Shown: in pieces, positions 11,360 through 21,586 of the stretch
Layout of the letters: each line of letters begins with the position of its first letter
Position numbering within the stretch: the stretch's first letter is position 1
Source of the DNA: Lepraria neglecta
Taxonomy: Eukaryota > Ascomycota > Lecanoromycetes > Lecanorales > Stereocaulaceae
DNA length: 64,000 nt
Direction: 5' to 3'
Assembly (NCBI GenBank): GCA_033220425.1
Contig: CM065650.1
Span: 682,001 to 746,000, forward strand
The notes under the pieces: model-generated
Told to the model about the DNA's origin: nothing
What the model saw: the letters and a program-made list of their open reading frames with translations, nothing else
Database searches by the model: none
Position numbers and translations under genes: made by a program

Positions 11360-11968
11360 TTACAACTCATCCTTCACACCCTCAATGGCCATTAACTCTG
11401 TCTCAAACACTGTAATGCACTCAATCAGCTTTCACTCCCACCCAAGGCATACACACAATCGACTCACCGAGCGTACTCCCTGGCGGAATCGGCCCCATAC
11501 CCCTCTCCCCATACGCAAACTCCGGCGGAATGGTCAACTTCCTCTTATCCCCAATACACATATCCAACAACCCCTCATCCCACCCCTTGATCACCTGCCC
11601 CTTGCCCACTGTAAAGCTCAATGGCTGACCACGATTGTACGAGGCGTCGAACTCCGAGCCGTCTACTAGGAGGGTGCCGCGGTAGTGGACTGAGACCTGG
11701 AGGAGGGAATGGGGGTTAGTATGAGGTTTAAGAGCTTGATTGATTGATGCGACAGATCGAAGCTCTGGACAGCAGCTTATGGTTCTGAGAGATGTATCGC
11801 GAATCCAATTGAGGTATGAAACTCTTGGCAGGTACATACCGAATCACCTCTAGCTGTCTTTCTTGCGCACTCCTTCTGCAGAAGGTGTTCTGTCTCTACT
11901 TCGGCCGAGAGAGCGAGGGGACTGAGCAGGGCGAGCAGGCCGAGGAGGGGGACGGCAGAGAGGCGCAT
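11360..11968 (-). CDS. FPR2: ER-lumenal FKBP-type peptidyl-prolyl isomerase (FKBP13/Fpr2 type)
   Basis: Catalyses cis-trans isomerisation of prolyl bonds in the secretory pathway. Exons 11840-11968, 11468-11696 and 11360-11409 give 135 residues. The start at 11968 opens directly on a signal peptide ([20 protein letters not shown], cut near SAE); open frame farther upstream is ignored. The FKBP core is complete: [18 protein letters not shown], the [20 protein letters not shown] active-site region and [21 protein letters not shown], the last formed across the third splice. The protein ends in KDEL, an ER-retrieval signal; many yeasts prefer HDEL. Length and layout fit FKBP13. It is divergent from the next gene. 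Confidence 0.93.
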
Positions 11969-12206
11969 TGTGGCTGCAGCGGTGAGTGGTGTTATGAAGC
12001 AGGCAGGAAGGGCGCTGGTTGGGTAGTGTAAAGTTTGGGCAATGCAGTTGTTTGTTGTACGCTGCAGAATGAATTGTGGTAGGGACAGATCTCGATGTTG
12101 AGCTAAAGCTTGCTGGTCTTGGCGATATCCTTTAGTGGGGAAGGTTTGCCGAGGGCGGTCTTTCTCGATGTCTTGAACTACAAGCTCTGATGCTTTGGCA
12201 TCGAAA
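11969..12206. promoter_or_regulatory. Divergent promoter, 238 bp
   Basis: Lies between the head-to-head FKBP and SnoaL-like genes. No recognisable factor site or TATA box was found; the call rests on position alone. Confidence 0.35.
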
Positions 12207-12643
12207 ATGTCGCGCTCTGCCCTCCTCGAGACGGCGAATGCAGTCATTGAAGGCTACATAACATGGGCCCCGAATCCATCACGTCCTTCCCTGCCCCTAA
12301 CTGCATTCACCAAGTCCTCCCTGTCTCACTCGGCCGGGAACCTCTAAACAACGCACAATTCCTTGCTTACTTCACGAATATAATGCTGGCATTCAAGAAC
12401 TTCACCTTATCATCCAAAAACACAGTTATTGATGAGGAAGCAAAGAAGGTGGTGATGCATGCGTCGAGTACTGCTACGACGGATCTTGGGGATTACAATA
12501 ATGAGTACATATTGGTATTGCATATGACCGAGGATGGAATGAAAGTGCACAGATTTGAGGAGTTCGTGGATAGCAAATATAGTACGGAGTTTTTGCCACG
12601 GTTGAGGGAGCATCTAGTTGCAAAGCAGAAAAAGGGAACGTAA
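12207..12643 (+). CDS. SnoaL/NTF2-like fold protein, frame break in a C run
   Basis: The family is a small cone-shaped fold used by cyclases, isomerases and many proteins of unknown role. The long frame (from 12263) holds APNCIHQVLPVSLGREPLNN, VVMHASSTATTDLGDYNNEY and LHMTEDGMKVHRFEEFVDS, typical of a fungal SnoaL-like group. The expected N-terminal helix (SALLETANAVIEGYITW) is present from the ATG at 12207 but in a frame one base away. One extra C in the CCCC run at 12268-12271 would join them as ..YITWAPESITSFPAPNCIHQ.., giving 145 residues. Either the assembly lacks a base or the gene is truncated and starts at 12263. No intron explains the shift. Confidence 0.7.
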
Positions 12644-14163
12644 TTGAATGTCAAGATGAAGTACGGAGTGGAGGCGGAGTTGAGGAAAGAGACAGATTAC
12701 TCTCTGGCAAGTAGGGTGATTTGAGAGCTGTTATGCATAGACATGAACCGCCAACGGAGATGACGAATTTGACACTCGACAAGTATGCAATCCATCTATG
12801 CGGCCTATCATTTCGAGGTAAAATCTCATATTTCGGGTGCTCTAATGAGATTAGCTTGCTACCTTTTGCACCATGATCTCCACAAATACAAGACAAATGA
12901 TTGCCAAACGTTGCTACAATAGCAAACTCGAAAGGAGAAACTCTCAAGCCATTTGCGGCTTTAGATTTCAAGAATACCGGCCTCATTGCTCTATTCTGCA
13001 GTCATAGTTCAGCGATGGCTTGGGAACATTCTGAGAAGTCACCCAACGTCAGATGCGTTGAGGCTGGAACAGCCGCAGCCGGCGTACTAGAGCTTGCGAA
13101 GGAATGAGCTTCAAACAATTTGTGTTGGTGCTAGCCTTACCGTAAACCTTCGCGCAACGGTATCCAGAACGAGTATGGTGTTTCCACCTCGTGCTTGGCA
13201 TCGAAGCTCTACATGACATTACAGCTTTCTAGCTTGCGATGAGTCTGTCCCACCATGCGAATGGCGTCGTCTTCTTCATGAGCTCGAGTACGCCCGGGCA
13301 TCATGACGGTCATCATCCAACATCAAATTGCTGTTCACAGGTCAATATTCTATGCGTTACTTGGCGTATTAACGTCGTATATGGTGGTTTTTACCCACGA
13401 ATGTAACGAATTTGTTGCTCGGTAAACTACTCCATCGACGTAAATTCCCTCAGAACAAGCGAGTACAATGCTCAAAGGCTTTGAAATTGAGGCTTATTTC
13501 TGCTCTTATGCCTCCAGTTTCATGATATTTGGAATAATGTGTCTCTGAAAGGGCCAAATTCTGCGGCAAAGTCCCCTGCAAGGATGACATATACTCTTTA
13601 ATCGTTATCCGTTTACTTCATAGTTATGGGCAGGATATTAGTCCTGGAACATATGGTTTCTTGTGATACGTGGTAAGAGCCCATATAAACTGCGACTACA
13701 CTACTCAACAGCTTTGGCAGCTGTAACATCTTGCTCAATAGCAGGCGTTCCGTCGAAACCAATAGTGTCTGTTCAGCCCATTCGAGGTATTTATTTTGCA
13801 GTCTGACTAAGATGTCAGCGGGCCTTGCTCAACAGACCCTGCAGGCCGAGACTCGCCCCGGGACTGTGTCTGTGGTCAAGAGGCACCAAATGCTTCTCCA
13901 GTGCTGTTACATTCTTTCCGATAATACAATCATTCAGTTTCCCTATGTACATGACTTGGTACTCTTCAGAAGAGCCTTTTATGCTTGGATACTGACCCCC
14001 ACGCCGGAGCATTCTCTCCTCGCATATCCAACACAATCTCCGGGTGTCTTCCCAGAATCCCTTTCTCCAGTCAATTGATATGGGGAAAGTACGGCGACCA
14101 CCGCGGTAGCTGGTACGCCGACTGGGGCAAACGGGCCAGCTGAAGGAAACGCGCCAGAACGAG
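12644..14163. other. Intergenic, 1.5 kb
   Basis: Open frames on both strands (for example 12651-12986 minus and 13731-14078 plus) show no family motif, splice continuity or coding bias. Nothing is called here. The left part should be the 3' end of the SnoaL-like gene. Confidence 0.45.
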
Positions 14164-14763
14164 TTAAGATCCAGCGAAAACATAACCTAGAAAGAAAACG
14201 GCGAATAATATAGCGTACACCAAGTGAACGACTTTAACCGTCCTTTGCTGCATGATTGCCCCTATCTGCCATCGCGTATAACGAGTTGGATCACAGCGAT
14301 CGTGCAGAGCAAACAGTTCTAACAGACAGAAGCCCGAGGATGAAATGAACATTGCGGAGAAGCGCCAGAGTACCTCCTCCAGATTAGTGGCGAAAGGGGA
14401 ATCCCAGGCCAGCAGGTGCAAGAATCCGTATTGTAGTCCCGCAATCGTAAAATCCGCGAGCAAGATCGTACTATCGTGGCCAAGTCCCTCATCCCTAGGC
14501 ATAATGGTTTCGCAAATCAGCTGCATGGATTGAGGAGGCTAATTACTCCTCCGATCACACAGTGTGTCGTTTGATATCAAAGCCTCTTGACCGATCCATC
14601 CAAATCCAGGAATCCTTGGTAGCTCTTGAGCTCTTGAGCAAAGCCACAAACGCCGAAGATGTGATTCACGCAGGTCAAAGTAAATTGTGGGGCCAAATCT
14701 TTCCCTTTTGTAGTGACTAGGCTCTATTGAATGCATGGGGCTCGATTGAAGAAATGAAATCAC
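14164..14763 (-). pseudogene. Remnant of a fungal multi-pass membrane protein gene (C-terminal part)
   Basis: A 120-residue minus-strand frame (14164-14526) has two to three membrane segments (LLADFTIAGLQYGFLHLLAW, VLWRFSAMFISSSGFCLLEL and VVHLVYAILFAVFFLGYVFA). The HLLAWDSPFATNLEEVLWR stretch resembles the C-terminal region of a large, unnamed fungal membrane-protein family, in which a Trp follows 'HLxAW' and 'LWR' follows at about 15 residues. An upstream frame (14539-14763) could be an earlier exon, but its best donor joins out of phase, and the long N-terminal part expected of the family is absent. I read it as a truncated relic; a short functional gene is possible. Confidence 0.35.
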
Positions 14764-15055
14764 TTACTTGGGTTTCAACCTGAATAAGCGAAGGTCAGAA
14801 GGCTTTTCTTAAGACAGACTTTGCATTTTGAAACGGTGTCAGTGGTGCAGATCTCCAATATGAAGGGTTTATAGCCACAGAGGAATAATCTTCATCGGTG
14901 TTCGAGTGTTCTTTCAAGGATAAGATGAGCAGAGTCCTATCGACCCGTAGCATAGTAGGCTCCCTGCCGTGCGCTCAAAGCCAAGCTCATTAAACATCAC
15001 CCATCATGATCTCCACCCAACACCAAGCACAGCAGTATATGCCAGTAGTAGCAGC

Positions 15056-16732
15056 TCAAAGCATGACAACGCCGACACCTCCCCTCTTCGACGCATCAAC
15101 ATTGTTCTTAGCATCCACACCACCAGCAATCATCGACGTCCGGTAATTGTACAGATAATAGTGAAGCTGGCCATCTCCAGCCCCAAATCTCTGCTGCTCA
15201 AGGAACAACGGATTATCTAGCAACGTCAAGGCATTGAACACATCAAAGTTGGACTTCTTAGCCAATATCAAGGCATCATTCATCAAAGCGTTCAGCCTCT
15301 CCTTCAGTCCCTTCTCTACCGGCATGAATGCAGTCTCCGTAGCGTAGTAGAAGAGGTATGCAGCTCTGACATTCTCATGTTTCCGGTTACCAATGACGGA
15401 TGATTCGAGACAGTAGAAAGAGAAGAAATCTGTGATCTTTTTCGAACCAGGATCTTCCACAACATAGGTCCATATGACTTGCTCAGCCAAATTGTCGTCA
15501 TGGAGTAGCCAATGCTCAGTTTCCTCCTTGTCGAAGATCGGTGCCAAATCGAAGCGTTTCAAGTAGCGTTCCAACAGGGCTTGTACGGCGGTGGCGTCTT
15601 TCTGCTGCATTACCCGCAGGCCGGGGGTGGACGCTTGAGAAGGGAGATGGTATTTGGTGATTTGTCGCGACTTTGTAGAATTGGGGGGGAGAGGGGAGAA
15701 GCCGACTTCGTAGAGTTTGAGCCAGTCCAGACTTCGATGGAAGTACCGACAGGAGCTAACTGGCTTGGGCAGCACAATGCCAGCAGTGTAAATTGCTTGG
15801 AAGATGCCTTCTGTGTAGCACCGGCGGGTGATCTCTCCAATGAGAACAGGTGCCAGGCGTTTCGCGCGTAGCTTCTTGTGTATACAGAGGTAATTGATCT
15901 CAATGCTTTTCAGGGTGTTTTTCCGAACGCGTAGATCGACTGGTACACCAGAGATGAAAGCAACGAGTTTGCGAGACTTGCTGGTACGGACACCGACGTG
16001 CCATTCTTTTCGCCAGCCCGGAGATTTGAGTGCCCAGTTGAGGAAGGAGACGGAGTAGTTGAAGCGGAACATGGCTTCGTCATCCTCCACGTAGTGGCCT
16101 GTAAGCAGCTCGTATACCTCTTCCAGCTCTTTCTCATCTGTAAGGTCCATTGTCACCCACTCGAACCCATCGTGCATTTTTGAAGGCTCCTTTGGGACAG
16201 TGTCTGGGTCGATGACTTTGATGGGACCATCTTTCACCTTCTGCTCCTGGGTTTCGTCGAATCGAGGGACTGGCTGGGTTTGCCAGAACTTGTACGACGC
16301 CATGTCTTTCTGGTTCTTCCCACCGACTGCCATGCCGGTCAAGAGTTCCGAGACATCCATGTTTCTAACAGCCTCTGTCTGCTCCTCCTTCGTCTTTCCA
16401 GAAACCTCGGCCTTCAACGACGGGTTCATGGTCAGGATCTGTTCCACCATGCCACTCGTAATCTTGCTCGAAGGGTTCGACGAGCTGCCCGAAGCATCCT
16501 TATCTCCATCTTCTTTATTGCCCACCCCTAAAACCTTCCTCAGCTTTGCTTTCTTCGACTTCTTCTTCTTCTCTGCGGAGCCTGCTGCTACCGAGTCTGC
16601 GTCTTGAGCCCCGGTGGTCTCGACTTCATCGGCGCTCTCAGGGTCTGTGACGCCGTTTGCTGATTCACTAAGGGCATCCTTCGCAGCTTCTTCGTCGATT
16701 TTGGGGTCGACGACCTTTGATTCTTCGGTCAT
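15056..16732 (-). CDS. NMT1: Glycylpeptide N-tetradecanoyltransferase (N-myristoyltransferase)
   Basis: Transfers myristate from myristoyl-CoA to the N-terminal Gly of target proteins; cytosolic and essential in fungi studied. An uninterrupted 558-residue frame. Residues 1-130 are acidic and Lys-rich (AEKKKKSKKAKLRKV), the usual ribosome-associating N-terminal extension. The catalytic core follows: FWQTQPVPRFDE, FRFNYSVSFLNWALKSPGW, EWHVGVRTSKSRKLVAFISG, INYLCIHKKLRAKRLAPVLI (the myristoyl-CoA signature), YTAGIVLPKPVSSCRYFHRS, and near the end FNALTLLDNPLFLEQQRFGA then GDGQLHYYLYNYR. The protein ends in Leu, matching the family, in which the C-terminal carboxylate is the catalytic base. Nothing is odd in it. 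Confidence 0.97.
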   Translation of the reverse strand: MTEESKVVDPKIDEEAAKDALSESANGVTDPESADEVETTGAQDADSVAAGSAEKKKKSKKAKLRKVLGVGNKEDGDKDASGSSSNPSSKITSGMVEQILTMNPSLKAEVSGKTKEEQTEAVRNMDVSELLTGMAVGGKNQKDMASYKFWQTQPVPRFDETQEQKVKDGPIKVIDPDTVPKEPSKMHDGFEWVTMDLTDEKELEEVYELLTGHYVEDDEAMFRFNYSVSFLNWALKSPGWRKEWHVGVRTSKSRKLVAFISGVPVDLRVRKNTLKSIEINYLCIHKKLRAKRLAPVLIGEITRRCYTEGIFQAIYTAGIVLPKPVSSCRYFHRSLDWLKLYEVGFSPLPPNSTKSRQITKYHLPSQASTPGLRVMQQKDATAVQALLERYLKRFDLAPIFDKEETEHWLLHDDNLAEQVIWTYVVEDPGSKKITDFFSFYCLESSVIGNRKHENVRAAYLFYYATETAFMPVEKGLKERLNALMNDALILAKKSNFDVFNALTLLDNPLFLEQQRFGAGDGQLHYYLYNYRTSMIAGGVDAKNNVDASKRGGVGVVML

Positions 16733-17330
16733 GTTTGGTGTGGATGGAGGTGTTTATGTTGGTGCAAGTTTTGGCGGGGAAGGGGGGAACCTCAACCGGT
16801 GTGGGTGCAGAGATTTTACAGAGCAAGGCAACAGTATCTCAACGATTTGAATGTTGTAGAAATGGGTTATGATTATACATGGTCAGTGGGATCCACCCAG
16901 TGAGGTGTCCAGACTGCGATTTTATCCTTTAGAGGAAGGATGCTGTTCTTTTTTGAGAAAAGGCGATATGGCCGAATGCATTCATATCCCACTTTGCTAC
17001 TATGCTCTTCTTCTTAACTCTACAAAGGACTTTACGAGGCTCTGTGCTAGTTCCTACTTCAAAGCTCTATGTTCGAAGGGTGCTTCGGACTTCGAACTCG
17101 AAAACGCAGCTAACGTTGCTCTACTACCCGATTGTGGTTCTCTCAACACTCCTTGCACTTCAAACAGTCCAGTTGCCTTCTCCATGATGTCCACCCGATC
17201 AAAGGTGGAGTTCTCGGTCTGATAGATTGGTAGTCTTCACATGGATATCGCGGAGGTTGCCTCATCAAAGGCTCACCTCAGACGTCTACCAGGAGGACTC
17301 GTCATACAATATATCAACTTCGAGGTCCTG
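16733..17330. other. Intergenic: NMT1 promoter and 3' end of the ABHD12-like gene
   Basis: Both neighbours are on the minus strand, so this is an upstream region followed by a downstream one. No additional gene, repeat or structured element was recognised; small plus-strand frames here have no support. Confidence 0.5.
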
Positions 17331-18719
17331 TCAATTGGAGTCTTCTCCTTGAAAGATGTTTGCAATAGCTTTCGCGACCACAGGATAGGTAACAAGGCGA
17401 TTATGACCTACGCAATTATTTAGCTCTTGCCGAAGCACAATAGTAGAGACGAACATACCACCATGCCGAACAACGTCTTGTTTAATGGACTTCCTACCTC
17501 CATCTTCTTGCACTGTTATCCACGAGTTGGTAAACCCTGACTCGCCTAAGTCTTGATGAATCTTGAGCGCGTCAATCTGCTTTTGTGTAAGACCCTGGTC
17601 ACCGGTGCTGGTGGCATTTGCTGCTGCGCTGAACAGTGTATTGGAGTGAGTCCAAAGTATCTCAAAGTCATTCTGAGCATGGATAATCCGCAAATTGATG
17701 TTCTTACTCTTCCGGACAAGGTTCACAAGTCTAGTAGCAGAGAACCACGTCTCTTGAATACTTTTGGCAAAGAATTGCTGTAGGCGGGGGTAAGGTCTTA
17801 GAGGCGAGAGTATGGGTATGATACCGCCAATGGCGTAAGTCGTCAGTAGGGTTGGCAAGTCAGAGAAGCCTGCAACAAGAACAACACCCCTGAATTCAAG
17901 GCCCTCCTCTACAACGAAATGCTCTGCCACTGCCGTTGCGACAGCAGTGCCAAGGCTTTGGCCGAGGAGAACAATCTTCTCTGGAGGGATTTTGGCGACA
18001 TTCAAAGCCCATTTGACAGTGGCGACGCCGTCAATGATGAGACCTTTCTCGTCTGGACTACCTGTAGAGTACCCAAAGCCACGATAGTCTACAGCCACGA
18101 CATGCAGCTTGTCCACCAGCCCAGAAGTCAACGCACGGTATGTATCAGTTCGCCATCCTTGGGCCACGGTTCCTGCATTACCATGGACTGCTCGTTGTAA
18201 GTACGGAGACCAGAATTTTTGGCATTGAGGACTACATACAATTGATAATCAGGCGGCTTTCGGGATCTTTAACAAGCAATTTGAAAGCCACTGAACTTTC
18301 GGGATCTTCTCGGGAGCTCGCTGACTCTTGAACTAAGGCATCCTCGTTTTTGATGTAGATTGAAAGGGGTAGCGTATGCCAGGCATAGAGCTTTTCTCCG
18401 TCTGGCGTGATGATAGTGAATGGTCGAACTTGATTTTCTGGGATGACTTAGACATGCACCACGTTTTGGACAATGTTAGACTTTACTTAGGAATCCGAAT
18501 TGCTCGGGCTTGTTGGGGCCCTGCCACCAAGCTGTATGTACATTATGAGCGTAGAGAGCCCTGTTCATAAGTAAATCCTCCGGACCAAGAATGTTTGAGA
18601 TCCTCGACTTACTGTCGCTGGACCCAGCCATTAAGTAGAAGAGTCACGCATACAAAGTAAACACCCCCAACGATGGCAAGAGACCAATAGGCCTTTTTGA
18701 ATATAGGCGCAATGGCCAT
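17331..18719 (-). CDS. ABHD12-like alpha/beta-hydrolase (lipase/peptidase type)
   Basis: A serine hydrolase, probably acting on membrane lipids. Several exons: the ATG at 18719 starts MAIAPIFKKAYWSLAIVGG, with one transmembrane segment; then ..QRQALYAHNVHTAWWQGPNK..; then FTIITPDGEKLYAWHTLPLS; then, across a splice, LIINFHGNAGTVAQGWRTD. The nucleophile is in LLGQSLGTAV (GxSxG), the acid probably in HAQNDFEIL, and the His in RHGGHNRLVTYP. That last motif appears only after removing a 51-nt GT-AG intron (17409-17459) that keeps the frame open if left in, so an intron-free reading would spoil the catalytic region. HGNAG is the oxyanion region. It is divergent from SWC3 across 281 bp. Confidence 0.88.
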
Positions 18720-19000
18720 TAGATCGTATTCTGGACCGGCATTGAGCATCCAATTACAGCACTGCTATCAGAAAACACGAGAAGAAGAGTATACAAAGAC
18801 AAAGAACGACACTTGTGATGTAGGAGCGTGGAAGAGTACATGTAGAATTGATGTGAGGTCTCCGTTGGCCGCTAAGAAGAACAGCCGCGTCGACGCGCTT
18901 CTTGCCGCTAAAAGTTTTCGATATTTCCTGATCTTCAGCTTTGTTGTCACACTTTCTTCAACAGATGCCACGTTAAGACCGACTGCTCTATCCTTCAGCT
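18720..19000. promoter_or_regulatory. Divergent promoter, 281 bp
   Basis: Separates the start codons of the ABHD12-like hydrolase and SWC3. No clear TATA box was seen. The call is positional. Confidence 0.4.
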
Positions 19001-20625
19001 ATGACTGAAAAGAGAAGGTTGTCTACCAGGAACCGGGGTGAACCTCCACTCAAAAAGAGAGCGTTAAGCCCCCCACCTCCGCCACCTCCACCAGCTCCAC
19101 GCCCTCCTCCGGCTGAGCCCACCGAGTATGGCCTTCCGACCAGACTCAGAGAGGGCCAGCCACTGCCTACCCTAGCAGAACCGCAAGATGCGGATTTGTC
19201 GGACAAAATCTACCAGTCCATTTCTGAGAGGTCAGTGTCTTGCTTTTGCCATACTTGATCTCACGTTGACTTTTCAGTGGTATGTTGTCAGCGTCGATAG
19301 AGCGCTCGCGGCAGAAATGGCAAGCAGATGGAATCTTCGATCGATATTGGTCAAAGCCTACAAAAAAGAAGGGCCTAGGCGATGCTCCGAACCCTGCGAA
19401 AGAGACGATGTCCAAGCTCGGCATCTGCTCAATGATCATCGAGCCACACGTCTTTGAGGTCACACTCTACACCGTGAAAGACCTTCCTACCCCATATCCC
19501 TCATCGAATGCACACCCTCCTCCGCTGTCGACTCCACAGTACAATCCTTTCGCGTATAACCCCCAGTCTGCAGCACAATATCCTGCATACCAAAGCCAGC
19601 ATCATACAAACCCAACACAACCCACCCTGCCTCCCTTTAGAGAAGGCTTCGGTCAATTCGGCCCACAAGGGCCGCCTCCAATTTACCATCCACCATTGCC
19701 CACTACGAATCCTGCTGTCAAACCCCCGCCTCCTGGCATGTCGAGGTCAGGGAGTACTGGCCGGAACAACCTTCAGGGTCAAGACGATGAACCAAAAGCG
19801 GATCCAGTCATCCAGATGTTGGCAACTCGAGCTGCTTCTGATCCCGATCTAAAGACCCTCATGAAGGTGGTAGCTTCGGGCAAAGCAGATCAAGTGCAGC
19901 TCAGGGAGTTCCAAGATCACATTGATGAATTGAACGCAGTTCTGAAGTCGCGCCCGAGCCCGCCCATAGCCGTTTATGATGACAGCTACCATGAGCCGCC
20001 TCCACATGGTCAACAACCCGGGTCAAGGCCTGCAGACGTTGAGCCCAGTCGACCTGCCACGGCAGCCACTTACGCGCCACCCCCTCCAGCACCGGCTCCT
20101 GTCAAGGTTGAACCTTCCTCTCAGAACTACCCAATAACCGCCCCACCCACAACCTCAAAGGGCCATACCGTAAGCAAGCCTGACATCAACGCCATCGTCT
20201 TTGATTTTGGAGGCACTGGAGATCGGTTCTCTTTCCCCAGATTCAGCATCCTTGAATACCTATACAGTGGCACCCAGGTCATAGTGTCCTTCCTGGTGAT
20301 TCGTACAGGCAATATGGGAGCACCTGGAAAGTACAAGGGCACTAAGAACTACTACCAGCCCATTACCATGCGCTTGACTACACCTCATCCAAAAGTTCTC
20401 GAGCCGCTTGCTAAGATCGTTGTTCCTCAAGACGAGGTAAGGAGGTATATGGATAGCGTGTTCGACAAGATGAGTCCAGCTGAGACTGTCTATCTCGCAA
20501 CAAGGCTTCCCCGCACAGCAGACGCTGAAGAGCTGGAGAAACATGATAAAACGCCACAGCCGGACATTCAGCTAATTAAAGCCGTTTATTCACCACCCAA
20601 CTCCATCATGCCGCTGCCAACATAA
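19001..20625 (+). CDS. SWC3: SWR1 chromatin-remodelling complex subunit Swc3
   Basis: Component of the SWR1 complex, which exchanges H2A.Z into nucleosomes in the nucleus. Exons 19001-19230 and 19278-20625 give 525 residues. The N-terminus is basic then Pro-rich (eight or more consecutive Pro), followed by YGLPTRLREGQPLPTL and, across the 47-nt intron, YQSISESGMLSASIERSRQK, WQADGIFDRYWSKPTKKK and MSKLGICSMIIEPHVFEVTL, which are conserved in fungal Swc3 proteins. A Pro/Gln-rich middle leads to a C-terminal part with PDINAIVFDFGGTGDRFSFP and YLATRLPRTADAEE. The long Pro-rich middle is usual in filamentous fungi. Confidence 0.85.
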
Positions 20626-21586
20626 GCACAACTGTCCGATTCTCAGTTACAGAGCCTCTGTCCTGTGTATTTTCGCCCGAAGGGCCAACGAGATCTTAAG
20701 TGTCTCACGATGGTTTGATAGCATGCAACTTTCCAGTCCCACTCATCTCTTGGGGATATGGACATGGAAATCTGTATTAGAGACAGCCTACGTTAAGGTG
20801 CACGAAGTTCTACCTAAGCGAGAAATGGCATGGCACCTGTTTAATCAAGCCGGCCCATAGGTGGGCTCTAAAGGAGGGCACAAAGTTGACTGAGCAACTT
20901 GATCAATTGAACAGTAAGGTTCACCATGGAACGACAATACACTCTTAAAACCTGGCTTTTTCGATTGGGAATTGACGAGCGTGCCGCATAGGCCGCCCTT
21001 GAATGTTTGAACAACATCTAGAACCGGTCTTGTCTCAAAAACTAGCTGGCAAATAGTTTTTCGACCAATTAGTCTCCTACCGCTCATATCCGTCTGAATG
21101 TTTGTTGTCCCTCAAAGCCTGAACATCGATTTGCTATAGCTTTGATTCGTTGAGGACGTACTCGTTGAGTTCTTTTCTCAATATAGTCGTGTGGAGGCAG
21201 ATCTGAGCATATAGGTAATATTCAGGGAGATTGCTTTCTCGCGTGTCCCCTCGTCAATCACGCACTTGTTGCAGACTTCCATCCACAAAGCGCCTCGCTA
21301 TCCTTGAGCGAGTTTCGCCTTTCAGGGCTGTTCGACGGTTCATTGTCATTCCCTTTGCTCATCGGAACATAGCAACGTGAGCTAAGATCTCAATCTGACT
21401 CATTTTTGCTCACGACTCCACTGGAAACGGAGAAAGATTCTTTCTCTTTGCCAGTGGGTCTTCAGAACTCTATTTCTCTTCGTCTTCTCGTGTCTCGCAG
21501 TCATAGACTTTCAAAAACCTGCAGGTATCCCTCAAATCTCGTATAGATCAGCGCTTCATCCAGGATAAGATCCTTCAAGACGGTTC
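20626..21586. other. Intergenic with long possible 5' leader
   Basis: Holds the SWC3 3' region and the upstream region of the membrane-protein gene. The part from about 21300 is pyrimidine-rich on the plus strand (tctttctcttt, ttctcttcgtcttctcgtg), common in fungal leaders, and includes an imperfect hairpin at 21418-21457. No gene is supported; the minus-strand frame at 20845-21087 has no motif. Confidence 0.45.
21418..21457 (+). other. Imperfect inverted repeat (hairpin) in a probable 5' leader
   Basis: The arms ccactggaaacggagaaa and tttctctttgccagtgg pair over about 16 of 18 positions around a four-base loop. It lies about 130 bp before the start codon of the next gene. It could be an RNA hairpin if transcribed; function is unknown. 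Confidence 0.4.

Noticed and set aside
12651-12986. Minus-strand open frame of 111 codons
   Set aside because: No family resemblance, composition unlike the neighbours, no splice partner.
20845-21087. Minus-strand open frame between SWC3 and the membrane-protein gene
   Set aside because: Short, with no motif or conserved feature; likely chance.
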